Positions 1 through 13,200 of a stretch of DNA of 64,000 nt are shown here, in pieces. Location of the stretch: NCBI GenBank assembly GCA_003952965.2, contig RXIC02000409.1:1-64000 (forward strand). Direction: 5' to 3'. Source of the DNA: Morella rubra. Taxonomy: Eukaryota > Streptophyta > Magnoliopsida > Fagales > Myricaceae. The notes below the pieces were generated by a model. It had not been told where the DNA came from. It saw only the letters and a program-made list of their open reading frames with translations, and ran no database searches. The position numbers and the translations under genes were made by a program. Positions within the stretch are counted from its first letter, which is position 1. The number at the start of each line of letters is the position of its first letter.

Positions 1-26
1 AATTTCTACAATCTTTTTCAAATTAG

Positions 27-3000
27 GATCTCCAAAAGAAAGAAAAGGAACTCCAAGCTAGGGAGGCTGAACTGAGAAGGCGGGAGCAGGTATGCATTGA
101 ACGAATTCAAAGTTTGGAATTAATTTATTTCTTGAAAGAACATTGACCTAACTAGTGGGATTCTTGTTTTTAAATCTGCCAACAGACAGGGCTTGTCAAT
201 TAGTTGTAGGTTCAATGCACTTAATTATGCTTTAGTGATTTGAGATTACGTATACCTAAGCATGCACTTAAGTATGCTTCTTATACAACATTTCCCTCTA
301 CAGTTTGAATCCATAGTGAGATTAAATCTATGGAATTTGCAGATTAGGAAACTGAGGTTGTAGTCATGAGTCATAGAAAGGCAATCCAAATAGGCATGAG
401 CATGAGTTAAAAACCATTTTGCGCTGTTTGATTGAAAATCCCTTAGTGCTTCACGTTTTTGTTGTTTTGTGTTATCTCCATGAGTTTCACCCATCAGCTT
501 TTTCGATGCTATGCAGGAAGTAAGACGGAAAGAAGATGCTGCTGCACGAGGTAATTTGCTCTGCCTGTTTATATTTCACTTCTGCGTTTCTGGGCCTGGT
601 GAAATTGGTCCTTTGTTTTGTCATTTGCCTATATGTTATGTTTTCCTTTCAACATGGAGTGACTGCTGTGTTTGTAGTTTCATTCAAAGCTGGTTCACAT
701 TGAATTCAATCTTTGATTGACCATATCAAGTGAACTAATCCTCTTTATTTTGTTATCTACATTCTCCAGTGATGCTTTCAGTTGTGAAATACACTATGTC
801 CAGTTCTAATTCCTCAAGAACTTATTCTTCCTCTTTAGTGTTGCCATATGACTTATAGTTTTAGTTCTCCCTTTTGTCTTCAGCTGGCATTGTTCTTGAA
901 GAGAAGAATTGGCCTCCCTTTTTTCCACTTATCCATCACGATATTGCGAATGAAACACCAATTCATCTGCAGAAATTGCAGTATACTGCATTTTCAACAT
1001 TCTTAGGTATGTCAATCTCTCCTTTTATTATTTTTATTGCTTTTATCTCCTTTTGTAAAATCATTTTAATTCAACTGGTATAGTGCACAATTGATTTATG
1101 CCACTAGTATCTGTTAGCTTCGTTGGCGTACTGTTATATTTATTTATCATAGTTGGAAAAACAATATATTTGAAGATGTAGGTGCCATGCGTCTTAAGGC
1201 ATAATTTGAACATTAAGCATCAACAAGATTTTACAACTATTTTTGATAGACTACAGGACTGAAATTAAATAGCCTGATTTCAGCCAGTGTAGGGAAAGTT
1301 TAGGCAATGGCAATCCAATTTTCTGGAATTGGAATGGGAAAAGAAGTGGACACACACCTGAAGGGAAAACCCTCTCAAGACCCAAGTGTTGCTTAAAACC
1401 ACCCTTGTTGTCTTTCTTGGATTCTGGGAAGAAAGAAAGACTAGTCACTTTAACTTGCCTTCCTAGCTGTACTTGCCTATAGGGGAACAGGGTTATGGTC
1501 TTCTTGTTTGGCTAAATAGTCCTCTCCAAACTTTGCTCTTGGTTAAGAACTGGGCATAGTAGCCTCATAATAAGTTTGGTGCTTGTTAACTGGATGATTA
1601 CAATTCAAAAGAACGTAAGGTACAGAGGTGATAAATTGGTTGTGTTTGTCTCCATGAATTAGAGCATAAACCTGGCTGGTTTGAATTAATCTTTCCTTGT
1701 CAAGTCAATGGCAGGACCTGCCACAAGATCTTTCCATCTTTTCTTTAGCATTGTGTAATTCTGAAGTTTTGATTTTTGATGTTGTGGTTGTAAGACAGAG
1801 TGCATTTCAGGGTTGTATATTTTATTAAGATTGATCTGGGTCACTGAAGGTGTTTGACATTAGTGATGGATGGTTATGTCACTCAGGAGTGGTTCTGTGC
1901 CTTACATGGAATGTCTTGGCTGTTACTATAGCGTGGATTCAGGGAGAAGGTGAGTACACAAATATGTTCTACATCTTTGTGTGATATGTTGAGACTTCGC
2001 TATGGATGTAATACCTTAAAAGCTGTGAATCCTGATGGTACTTTCTTTTTTTGGATGTAGGGGTAAAAATTTGGTTCCTAGCCATTATCTACTTCATAGC
2101 TGGGGTTCCGGGAGCCTATGTGTTGTGGTATCGGCCTCTTTATCGTGCATTTAGGTACTTATTTTCCATAACTTACTAACCTTAACTGTTCGTATATGTA
2201 GAATTGCTTCTTATCAGGTGAAAATCTTTCTGTAAAGGTTGGACATCATGTGAGACTTTGTTGTTGTGGGGAAACCTCTCTATTAAATATGATAGGATCT
2301 GATTATCTCCATAACTTTGTGACTGCGTTTTATGTTTCTCTTAAATCGACTCAGACCACATGTTGTGATGACAAAAAGTGTTGATGCCATGCAGCTACCA
2401 TTTAACAATGCATCTGAACCAAAAAAAAAGTAGACCAAAGAAACACATCTCATTTTGAAGCCTATATAACTGTTTATTTACTGAATATTGTCTGAAGACT
2501 CTCCTTTACTTCTCTTGCAGGAAAGAAAGTGCCATGAACTTTGGATGGTATTTCCTGTTTTATTCGGTAATTATTATATTCGTTACTCCTTCCCCCCACC
2601 CAAAAAAAAAAAAAAAAATCCTTAATTGGTTATTCTCTTTACTTTAAGGATCGAAAGACAGCTTTTCCTTATTCTCTTTTCTTCTGCCCACAGGTCCACA
2701 TTGTCTTCTGCGTCATAGCTGCAGTCGCTCCTCCTATATTTTTCCAAGGAAAATCTTTCACGTATGTTCCATTAAAAATTCCTAGTTTTCTCTTTGAGAG
2801 ATCACTGATCTTTCTTTCGTTTGGAGCGGAACAACTGCAAGGATATGTGGTGCTTTTTCATGCATTCTTTTTGCCCTGTCACATTTTTAAAACAATAAAA
2901 TGGTTGATTGTGTTGCCTTTGGCAATGCTGATGGGGACGCATGTATGCAGTGAAACATTTTTTATGTAAAAGAGGTTTCAAATATCTATCCTCACTGCTG

Positions 3001-3508
3001 ATGGTTCTACTTTGTGTGCCTTTTGAACAGAGGCATTCTGTCTGCAATAGACGTTGTGGGTAACCATTCTTTGGCTGGGGTAAGCATATGCTTATGGCAC
3101 ATTGTTCAATTTATAAGGGTTGGGATTGGGCAGTTCGTTAACTGGACTTTCCTGAGTTTTTTTTTTGTGGTCAAGTGAGTTGTTTTTTCTATTCATTTAA
3201 GCTTGATTATAGTTTCTTTTTATTTATTTTGCCTGTAGATCTTCTACTTCATCGGATTTGGATTATTCTGCATTGAAACATTAGTCAGTATCTGGGTTCT
3301 TCAGGTCAGACTTATATTCCACCATTCGCCTGCAGAAAAGGACATGCGCATCCCATGGGCGACCCATGGTTTAGTTCTTTTTTTCTTCTCATATGTTCTT
3401 TTTCTCTCATTTCTTTTTCAGCAAGTGTACATGTACTTCCGAGGCAGTGGCAGAGCTGCTGAGATGAGGCAAGAGGCTGCAAGAGGAGTTATGAGGGCAG
3501 CAATATGA
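27..3508 (+). CDS. SCAMP: Secretory carrier-associated membrane protein (SCAMP), 5' end outside window
   Basis: SCAMPs are four-pass membrane proteins of post-Golgi and endocytic vesicles. Ten exons join in frame to 230 codons plus stop: 27-89, 517-550, 884-1006, 1887-1949, 2061-2154, 2521-2566, 2694-2761, 3031-3079, 3239-3304 and 3422-3508, all with GT-AG borders. The first visible exon encodes the charged coiled coil ([18 protein letters not shown]). It is followed by the family motif [13 protein letters not shown] and then four hydrophobic segments, including [48 protein letters not shown] and [19 protein letters not shown]. The tail [20 protein letters not shown] is also typical. SCAMPs are about 280-290 residues, so roughly the first 55, including the NPF-rich part, lie left of the window. 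No frame break is seen. Confidence 0.95.
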
Positions 3509-5154
3509 TACCCACCGAGTGGCAAAAAGCGAGATGTTGACGTCGTGTATGGACCTAGATTGTATATGCTCTTAGCCACAGAAATGAGGATAAAGATACG
3601 GATCTGTTGAGTTTGCTTTTACTTGCACCCTGTTTTATATCTTGTTGAGTGCTACCTTTTGTCGATGTAATTTACTGGAGTATTGTTGGAGGACACTATG
3701 ATAAACATGTTACAATCATTTCTGTATTGAAATTGATCCCATCTTATTTGCTTCGTGTTCATTCTAAATCTACAAACTTATACGCTCTTGGAGCAATCAT
3801 ACCACTTACCCCCTTGCCTTCATAGGAATTCTTTCAGATCTGGGTGTTCCATGGCTGCTTTGTAAGATAACGTTTTTAGTTAGCCGAATGGAACAAAGAT
3901 GTGTTCAACTTGTTCACCCAAAGAAAAAAAGATGTATTCAACTTGATTGGTTGATTTCTAATGATATGAATGTCCTCTCTCTCTCTCTCTCTCTCCCTCC
4001 CTTTTTTGAGGAAAGAGGAAATGAACAGCAACACCAATCCACCAGCTCAACCCAGTATGCAGTGGTAGGCATGAGACGCCTTCTGTTATTCTTTTTTTCT
4101 GAATAAGACGGCCTTCTGTTATTCAAATTTCAAACCAAACATCTCTTTCTCAAACCAAACGTCTCTAGTAAATTTGCTCAATAATGGGCCTGGAAAAAAA
4201 AAATGCTCAGCTACAGAGGATCTGTTTTGTAGCGAGGAGAAAGGCATGCTCCGGGGCTGAAAACAACCTTCCTTCACGCGGAAAATGTCAGAATGTTAGA
4301 TAATTTCAAAGATGTAGCCCGGCATAGACTTCCGTTTCTGGTTCCTCCGAGCGCAAGTGCCATCAGTTTTAATGCTTCGAGCTCTTTCAAATATTTAGTT
4401 AGAATCTGACTTTTTACGAGCAACACTAACTCTTATTGACGTCTCTACTGTCTAGTGGTATGTTAATATAGTTGGGCTCTCATGGATTCGGCTATCCGAC
4501 TCTTTACGTTAAAGCATATCGGAGGTCCATACCCCTGCACTGCGTTTTCACCTTTTTGTTGCCATTTTTAAGTTTCGTGCCCTTCACCGGACTAATGCTC
4601 TCTCCGGCACGATACTTTTTACCAAAATTATTCCAGTTCAGAAGCAAGTCTTGAAAGCAACATTTAAGTACGAAAAAGTTCCAAGTCCACGCAATAATTG
4701 CACCCCATGTCCCCAGCACACCCATATTTTCATTGTTACAGATTAAGCAAAGCATTAACCACCTTGTTGAGCCACTGCATATTCTTCGATTTTTTTGTAC
4801 TGCAGGAGTAACAAATTCCCACGTTCACAGAACCTGAAACTAAATTAAAGGAACAAAGGACTATCAACGGGACTCACGAACTCACAATTTCTTGCCAATT
4901 GCATCTCCGCTTCTTATTTTTCATATTTCCTATAACCCAAGAGGTACGAATATTGAAATTGCAGAGGAAGAAAACGGCGGAAAAAAAGAAGAACAGAAAA
5001 CAGATACTCTCTTACACCAAATATCAGAGAGAGATATATATTATATATATATATAAGCATATATAAAACTACATCTCATACTTGTAGCTACTGATCACAG
5101 AAACCATTCCTGTCAAGAAACCATTCCTGTCAAACTGGTTGTTTCTGAAACCGT
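3509..5154. other. Intergenic: SCAMP 3' UTR, CT and TA runs
   Basis: The first 200-250 bases are probably the 3' UTR of the SCAMP gene. A (CT)n run lies near 3974-3994 and a (TA)n run near 5033-5055. Short open frames here overlap on both strands and have no recognisable product. Confidence 0.6.
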
Positions 5155-5622
5155 CTAGCAATAAGCACTACACTTCTTCTTGCAATCCATAGTGCACCCA
5201 CCGCCGCCACCGCCACCTCCATAACCCTTCCCGGACTGGCTATAGGAAGAGAAGCACTTGGCTGGACATGTCAGCTTCATGTTGTAACATGGACCCTTCT
5301 CCTTGCACACCACCGTGGGCCTTACCACCCCACCCTTAGAGGACCCTCCGCTAGGACCTCCGTACCCAGCTCCGTACCCTCCCCCGACACCGTTCCCCCA
5401 CGGCCCCTTTCCGAACCCAGGAATGCCAAACCCGCCACCGGGACCAAAGTACCCGCCCATGCCACCATCGTTCCCACCACCCTTGTTGTTGTGGTTGCTG
5501 CTTTTGCCCTCGGAGCGCTTGAGCTCGCCTGAGAAGGATCCGTCGGATCCTGGTCTGGTCGCAAGAGAGACTGAAGCAGTGATCAGCAAAATGGTTAAGA
5601 GAAAGCCGGTTATGGGTCTCAT
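5155..5622 (-). CDS. Secreted glycine-rich protein with cysteine-rich C-terminus
   Basis: A single-exon gene of 155 codons. The N-terminus MRPITGFLLTILLITASVSLA is a clear signal peptide. Residues about 48-98 are glycine-rich (GGGNDGG, GPGGGFG, GGGYGAGYGG). The C-terminal third carries paired cysteines in the patterns VVCKEKGPCYNMKLTCPAKCF and CTMDCKKKCSAYC, eight cysteines in all. These are separated by a pure glycine run, and the protein ends on cysteine. This layout matches a family of plant glycine-rich cell-wall or apoplastic proteins. The exact role is unknown; a secreted, disulfide-bonded structural or signalling protein is inferred. Upstream on the minus strand, an AT-rich box near 5700-5712 could serve as a weak TATA element. 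The first ATG after it is used. Gene boundaries are clear and no damage is seen. Confidence 0.85.
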   Translation of the reverse strand: MRPITGFLLTILLITASVSLATRPGSDGSFSGELKRSEGKSSNHNNKGGGNDGGMGGYFGPGGGFGIPGFGKGPWGNGVGGGYGAGYGGPSGGSSKGGVVRPTVVCKEKGPCYNMKLTCPAKCFSSYSQSGKGYGGGGGGGGCTMDCKKKCSAYC

Positions 5623-6762
5623 TGTCTAGCTCTTTTAAGAGAGATGAGTGAGCGTTTGTATTGAGTGTGATGAGGAGAAGTAGGAATCCTTGCGTGAAGG
5701 AATATTTAAGTGGGTTGAAACGAGCATTTATGTGGAGGGTGCTGGACGGTTGAGGGAACCTCCATTAAGGTGAGTAGGTTAGGTGCAATTATTACGCCAT
5801 CCTTTCTTCTTCTTTATGGCTATACATTAAAAACTTTAAGCTGATGGTACATCAGGTTTGGACTGTTTGGTTTGCAAACCTGCATAGACAGCTATCGGGT
5901 TCCTTTTGGTAGATGTTTAGGAGATGAGGTGAGTAAAAGGTGAATGCTATGCAACCTAGAGATCATGGGCTACCCGCTGGCCTGGGTGCATGGTTAGTCC
6001 GTAGTCGTTTCGGTTTCAGGGAGGAGTGAATGCTATGCTATGGATCTCCTTTTGGCACCACACCAAAGGTCGAAAGAAAGAATACTGCATGAATTTTCAA
6101 TAATCTAAAAGTCTATGGTCGAGATAACCTTGTGGAAAAGGAAAGGAGCAGAAAACCACCAATATGGTACTACCAAGTACAGACCAATTCTCAAGCAATA
6201 AAGAAGAAATATGTTGGGCAACCTATGTGCATTGTCATTGTAAGCATGTCATAAATGGCGTCCAACCTCCGATCTGCCATTCATTATATTGCTTGATGGT
6301 GATTCTTGACGCACATTTAGTGCATTTGCTATTGTTCGGATTAATACTCTTTGTAATCTTGTGCTCAAATTAAAACAATAATGGTTATGATGGGTACTCC
6401 GAGATTCTATGGTCCGGGTTTGAAGAATAATATCTTCATGATGAAAATCATATGGCTTTCAATTACACGCAAAAGATTTGAATCTCATTTGTTCTTCTCT
6501 TTTTCCATTAAAATAGTCCGGATAATTAAAACTGGATCTCGTACTCAATGAATTTTTTTTTATTCTTCTGTTTGAATTTTTTTTTATTCTCGTTCGCAAT
6601 GAATTATTATTGACATTCATATTCTCATGGAGTCAGATTAGCCTTATCAAAATACATGCACCAACTTGACTGTGTTCTTTGAAATCTTAAAAGAAATACA
6701 TAATTATAGTACTAATCACCTTTTAGCTTTAGTTTCCAAGCAAATCTTTGAGAAAAATTCCC

Positions 6763-7133
6763 TTTCCACCCATAAACTACCAAATCTGTAGCATATTACA
6801 CCTTAAACTATCAGTTTTGACATATTGCACCATCCAACTATTAATGTTAGACATTTTTCAACCTAAATTACTCATTTTAACACATTGCACCCTTCAACTA
6901 CCAATGTTATACACTTTGCACCTTCCTTTCAATAATAATACTTTTGAAATTTAATGAATTAACAAAAATATCTTCAATATATTCAAAATGGGTAAAGAGT
7001 ATTATTGTCATTTTAGTCTAAAATTTTGATAGATAGTGTAAAATATTTAAGATTGGTAGTTAGAAGGTGCAATATCTCAAACATAGTAGTTTTAGGTGCA
7101 AAGTAAAAACTCTACGGTAATTTATGGGTGAAA
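6763..7133. mobile_element. MITE-like foldback element
   Basis: The ends are near-perfect inverted repeats. The left end reads TTTCCACCCATAAACTACC; the right end, in reverse complement, is the same word with two changes. Inside, short motifs such as 'ttgcacc' and 'caactacca' recur in direct orientation in the left half and in reverse complement in the right half, so the element folds into a long imperfect hairpin. There is no coding capacity. No clear target-site duplication was found, so the superfamily is open. Confidence 0.65.
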
Positions 7134-7809
7134 AATATATTCGAATCAAAGTAAGATTTAATTCTTTGGAAGGACCTAACAAAGTATTGGATATAATTAA
7201 GGAGGCCTGAATTATAATGGGGAAATGATTTTTAAAAAAAAAAAAGTTGTGGGAAGACTAAAGGTATTATCTAGTGTTTTCTATAATTTTGTATTCCAAT
7301 TAAATGTAATCTTACTTTGTCCAGCTTCAGTGGCATCCATCTCTCTTACAACTCACATCTGAATAGGGCCAATAGCCCAATATGTTGGTACCACTGTTCA
7401 TAGCATCCCTCCTGATCAGTCATTGTCAGGCGTGCTCCCTTCACTTGCCTGACAGTCCAAGTCAAACTTCCTTGTCAGTTTTCTCCCAGCTTCCTCTCGT
7501 GCTATTTCTGTGTCCATTAATTTATTTACGATGATTCCAGTCCATGCTCCACTAGAGGCATGTGAGTTTCTTCTGCATTTGTTTTCTTCGGTAACACAGT
7601 TGTAGGAGTTTTTACAAAGATTTCTAAAATGCAAATTACTTTCTTGCAGTCAGGCTTTTAATTATTCCTGATTGTTTTTGAGGTTCTATCTAGCTGAACT
7701 AGAGAATTTTATAATATTTTGAAAGTAATATATTGAGTTACAGTGTTTGGAAAACCCAAAAGCACCTATCCAAAGTAGAAAAAAAAACAGAAGATAGAGG
7801 AGAAACTAC

Positions 7810-8035
7810 AGTTTGTGCATCCTTTATCTACTATAAATTTTACATTTTACACCACAAACTTAACACATTACACTTTAAATTACTGATAAATCTAAACTTT
7901 ATACTCGATATTACAATTTAATCATTAATATCAGTTTTAATGGAGAGATCTTAACAAGTGTTGTAAAGTGTAAATCTATTTATAATTTGGGTGTAATGTA
8001 TTGAGTTCTGTAGATTATAATACAAAGATATTGAC
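7810..8035. mobile_element. Degenerate foldback element resembling the one at 6763
   Basis: The left half (acattacactttaaatta and neighbours) and the right half (ggtgtaatgtattgag) are imperfect reverse complements, rich in the same 'attacac/gtgtaat' words as the 6763 element. It looks like an older relative. Ends are approximate and no target duplication is visible. Confidence 0.35.
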
Positions 8036-10228
8036 GAATTTTCGGCTATTTGGTTGGAACATAGTCTCCAATTTTATTTATTTATTTATTTATTTATTTT
8101 TTATAATTAGATATCGGACTTTGGGTTCTTCCTCTTAGAAACAAAATGTTGAGAAAAAAATTACAACTTACATCACAAGGGGTCACAGTTGAGCTAGCCT
8201 CCTCAGAGTTTACCCGTACACGTTGAGAAAAACTCATTCTAAAAGACTTATGGTGTAGAATTTCTCCTATTAGGAAAAAAAGAAAAAGAAAAAGATCAGT
8301 CTTATCTCAAGGGTAGTGGATGTGTCTTTATCACATTCCCTTTTCCCTTAACAATTTCTCCATAGTCGGCAACCAGTTCTCTGCATCTACTTCGTAGATA
8401 TTTATTGTCTCGCGACATAACTTTGGAACAAATTGTCATGCCTTTCATTACTACATCTTAAGAAAGTCAAATTGTCCTTCCATTCAAGCATAGGCTGCCC
8501 AACACAATAAAGAGCAATCCTTGACTTCCAAGTGGCATGTGCAAAAGGATATTCCCCGGACACCCCACCTTCAGAAAATAGGGTTATACAGATCAATAGC
8601 CTCATTAATTCTTGCAAGTCATATCTTTTGCCATTTCTTCATTTGTTTCCGCGTGCATCCCAACTGTCACAATTCTCCGCCATTAAATTTGCGTGCCTCC
8701 TTTTAATGAGGAGGGCGTTTAGTCAAATGTAGATGCCAAAACATCGGCACCTGCCTCTCCATGCTGACCCATTTCTGAGCGACACATCTCTATTACCGTA
8801 GCATCGCGGATATTTTATCCGGATGGGATGGAATTATATATTGTGTTTATTTATTTATTTTTTAAAATTAAATCATCTTAAAAAATTAGAAAAGATCTCT
8901 ATCCAACAAATAACAAAGTAACTTATTAATTGCTAAGCATATATATATCTATCCGAGTAATTACTGGGATGCTGAATGAACTGGGAAAACCTTCCTAAGG
9001 TCTTCAATTCAAAAGAGTACTCATGGAAAACAAAAAATCAAGAGAGTAAAAATCAATCTAATCCGGTAATAATTTGTTCTAGTATGGAATGGCCGTATGA
9101 GTGGAATCCTACCGCTCGACTAGAATTACTCGGATAGATATTCAGCAGTGCCGAGTCTGAATTGGTCTTGGCACAATTACTCGAGTTACTCGGGCAAACT
9201 GAGTAGAATCTGGGATGGTACTGCGAATATTTGCTGCAAAAAAATTTGTCAGTCTGAATTGGTCTTGGCACAGAAAACGTGCCATTAACCCAGCCAATTT
9301 AAAACCCCCTAAAACTTTGATGTATCTAGCCCAAGCAAACTGGGGTACACTACAAGGCAACAGACATGTATGGTTCCCAATAGGCTTGCACCTGCTCGGC
9401 TCTGCTCCAATGCATCCTCGAAAGCTGTAGTGTATGGTCTTGTCAGAATGTCTACGACTCTACTGCTAATATGGACTCTCGTGTGCCTAGTGTCACGCAT
9501 TTGGTCATGCAGTTTGAACCTAACACGTCACAAATGTAAAAGAGCTCGCACCAGAGGCTGTAGTAGCATAAACACGCAAGGTCAATTTGCGTATCCAGGT
9601 TTTTAAAATGACTGCAGGCTGAAGTATTCTAACCAATATTTCCCAGGGAAACATGCCTTTCATGAAGATTTTCAACCACCTCGTAACTGTTTTTTGCTGC
9701 CAAGAGTATCCTAATTCCTCAAAAGATATGCCTGTGACCATCAGCATTTTCCTAAAGCCACATATATTATTATGTGAGCTACTGTGAAAGATCCCATCTT
9801 TTGCAAGAAATACATGTTTAGCTCCTGAAGCTTAAGTCCCACATAACTTGTGTCGTTTGGTATTTTGGGGTCTTATGGAATTCAAGTTGGGGTGCATTGA
9901 TAGTTCTGGAAAGCATAGATTCATTTTTAAAGAGTCCTTACTAAATAGGAGCAGAGCGAAAAACAACCTTAAAATGCTATACAATTGAAAATAGGATCAC
10001 TTATTTCCTCAGACTGTTTGGACATTTGGGATTTGTTACTTTTAACAGACAAAAGCCAGCCCTGGTCATTTTTGAAGCAGGCTGATCTCTGGAAGTCCTA
10101 TAAACCTTCAATTACAAAAACTTCAACTTCTTCCCCCTCCAAACCCAAAAAGAGAAATTTACAAGAAAATGATGATTCCCAATTTACAGACCCTTTCCAA
10201 TAAATGATCGAGAGTAGATGGCAAAACC

Positions 10229-13200
10229 TTATAGACCAGAGGAGTCCCAGCTAGCATCAACAGCATCGATGATCTTGTCATGTAGTTTGGCTCCAGCAGA
10301 TGCAATTATACCTCGATCAAGACCTTCTAGGTAAATGCCCCTTGAAAAGTCAAGCGGGTTCCCTCGGGCATCTGTTACCACACCACCGGCTTCTTGTATG
10401 ATAACAACTCCCGCAGCATGATCCCATATTTTCTCCTTGTAGCCAGTCCTTGCAAACTTCATAAAGATCTCAGCATCCCCACGGGCTATCGCAGCATACT
10501 TGACCATACTGTAAACTCTTAGTGGTTGCTTCCTGCAGTTAAATCGTGACACTTGAGCTCTCTCACACAGCAAAAATGTGCAATTTATTCTCTATCTTTT
10601 TCATCTTCCGTGAACTACTTTATATATCAGTTACTTCTCCTTTTGAAGCAAATAATGGACAATCACTGTAAGTTCACTGTAACAATTTCCTGCATCTCTG
10701 TCTCATTTAACATGAACATTCAGCTCTGCATTGTACCTCTAGGACCTATTTTTATTTTTAATTGCATTTATAGGAGCTTAATTAGGAATCGCTAATTCTC
10801 CAATTGCGGCACGTGTTTAACTAGATATGCATACATGGTAAAAGAGTGAAAGAAAATATAAGACCACATGAACTTAGAGCAGGTCATCATTTCCTCTCTG
10901 AGACAGAATAAAAATGCATAAATTAAGGTGAAAACCTGCCCCATGGTGTTACTGAAGGAATTGAATTGCAGAGTTTCTGCTAATGCATCGTCAATGGACT
11001 CGTAGGTCAGAGTCAGACAGTAACTTAAATGAGTGGATGATCCAAGCCGGCCACTACCTCTCCACTAAGTGCCTAATGGGTGGGTCAACTTAGTAATGAT
11101 TCTATGATAGCGATGATGATAACTTAGCCATTCCTTTCTCATTGGGTGGGCAGAATCAGCCTTGGAGTGGCAACACGTAAAACCTGTATCCAATCCACAT
11201 CTTTATAATCAATGAGATGCTTCTCTGAGCTTTGAGATATCTGGACCTTTAAGTCCAAAACGAGGGCATAGAACTCATTCACATTCCATTCAACAGATCC
11301 CAACAGTTCAGATCAGCCTTGGAGAGTGTACATATTCCTAGCAACAATTGACATTATTTTAAAAAACTCGGAAAGAAAGAAAGTTGCTTGGACACTCCAA
11401 TCTGTGTACAAAGTGAAGATAAAAAATTTGAGATGCAATAAAATTATATCTTATGATACTCAAATGAAACCAAATGAAATTTCTGATGATTATGGTGACT
11501 CACTGGTAAATTCATAACATTTTGGTCATGGATCAAATTTCAAGGGTGAGGAATAAAAAACCGCACAGTGTTAGCTATAAGTTCGCGCAAAGTATTGAAA
11601 AGAAAGGTTAGAAAGTGGAACAACCAAAAGTAAACAATAGTACTAATGGGGAACTTCAAAGTTGCCCAAAGTATTATAAGCACTTTAAATGCTACAAAAA
11701 CACAAAAAAATGTTAAAAAGGAAGGTAATGGATACAGCATATTGCAAAAGTCAGTTTTTCCAAAATTTTCAGTTCAGGTGACTACATCAATTGCCAAAAT
11801 TGGTCAGAGAAAAAAAAGATTGCAAAAAGACTGATGAGAGAAAAATGCTGCCCCTTTTGCATATTTGGCAAAAAAAAAAAAGGGCATGAATTTCTATTTT
11901 ATTTAGTTTTCATCAACTGCAAGAAACTAAGACCTAAATGCCCAGAACTTTTTAAAGTTAGCAATTGGGATTTTGATGCTGTGCGTTGCTAAACTCAGCC
12001 GTTGCATGTTCTGTGTCGTTTTTCTGTTCGGTACATCTTTTGCCAAAAAGAGGATATGATATTGCTGCCCCCATTTTGGTCTTATGGCATGAATTTCTTT
12101 ATTTAGTTCCTTCTTTCTATCTAAATGTTTCTTTTGGGATATGCCTTGTAAACTTATTCTGTGTTTCAATAATAGATCTGATCTTCTCTACCCCTCCCAC
12201 TATGGATCGATTACACCACTTCAATGAGAATAGTCTATGATGTTATCCATTCCAGAGTGATAGGAGAGAGAGAGAGGGTTCCTTGCTTCCTCCCAAGAGG
12301 GCACGCTTATAAATGAGAAATGGAAACTAAACTGTCTAAAACCAACTCTTGACCCATAAAGAATGCATCTGCTCAAGGAAAACTCTAATTTTGTTGCAGA
12401 TAGTTGAGAAATTGACTCCTAAAGCCTTAGATAGGTGCAAGAGCCGATTCAAACCAATTTCAACTACCCTTTGCATTACTCTATGAGCACTCCTTGTAAG
12501 CACCCAGCCCAATGAACCAACCCTAGTTACTATGTCACTACTCATTCCAAGAGTTACTCAACCACACTTTCCACCTTGAATTATGTAACTAGCGTTCTTT
12601 TGTAATTTCTAAAGGGTTTCACATCCCCCAAATCAGTCATAATTGAAAAGGCAATCTACAATATGCAAAAAGTCAAAGTGAGGATGCATAACTAACGTGG
12701 CTAAGGCAGAATAAAGCTTCCATGACCTATCCATAAGCAGCGTCTCCGGGAGAATGTTGCATTCTACTGGCCCAGTGTATAAATTTTCACTGATACCGTT
12801 ACTGCACATCAGTACAAGTTTTCTGTCCTAAAAAATTCTCTTGATTTAAGAAAACATATTTCTCTTTTCAGAGAGTCCCTCACCCTCCTTTTGCATCTAG
12901 CAAGTAAGCAACAAGGAATGTTCCATTTCCATTAATGAGCAGAAAACAGGTTTTATCATGACAGTAAAGGGGGCTGTTTCTGTACATGCGTTTCAGCCTT
13001 CACACCAATTTTTTAACTTTCCATCACCATGATTAGGCTACCCAGAACTTCCTTTGTCGATGGCTTAGAAATCGCATTTACTAACTATGCATTTTCATGT
13101 TGTATTCCACAGATTCCTAATGCATTGAAAATTTAAAACATTTTTAACATATTAGTACCAAAAGCAAGCAAACAAATGATCATTAGCATTGCGACCAGAA

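Larger units (their letters stand above)
5623..10228. other. Long AT-rich gap with foldback elements
   Basis: No gene recognised in about 4.6 kb. It holds the MITE-like elements listed separately at 6763 and 7810, and a (TTTA)n run near 8074-8098. A 21-bp direct repeat lies at 9155-9175 and 9252-9272. The last few hundred bases may be 3' UTR of the minus-strand phosphatase gene. Confidence 0.6.

Noticed and set aside
5303-5629. 108-codon proline-rich open frame on the plus strand
   Set aside because: It is the antisense shadow of the glycine-rich gene (GGN codons read as CCN proline) and has no signal or promoter of its own.
10920-11080. About 40 open codons on the minus strand ending at a GTTTTC donor, considered as a missing AHL exon
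   Set aside because: The translation does not resemble the expected AHL middle (no EED or DPxDGT block) and no matching acceptor could be placed.
12336-12545. 69-codon minus-strand frame in the AHL interval
   Set aside because: No family resemblance, and it lies where an intron would be. Length is within chance expectation.
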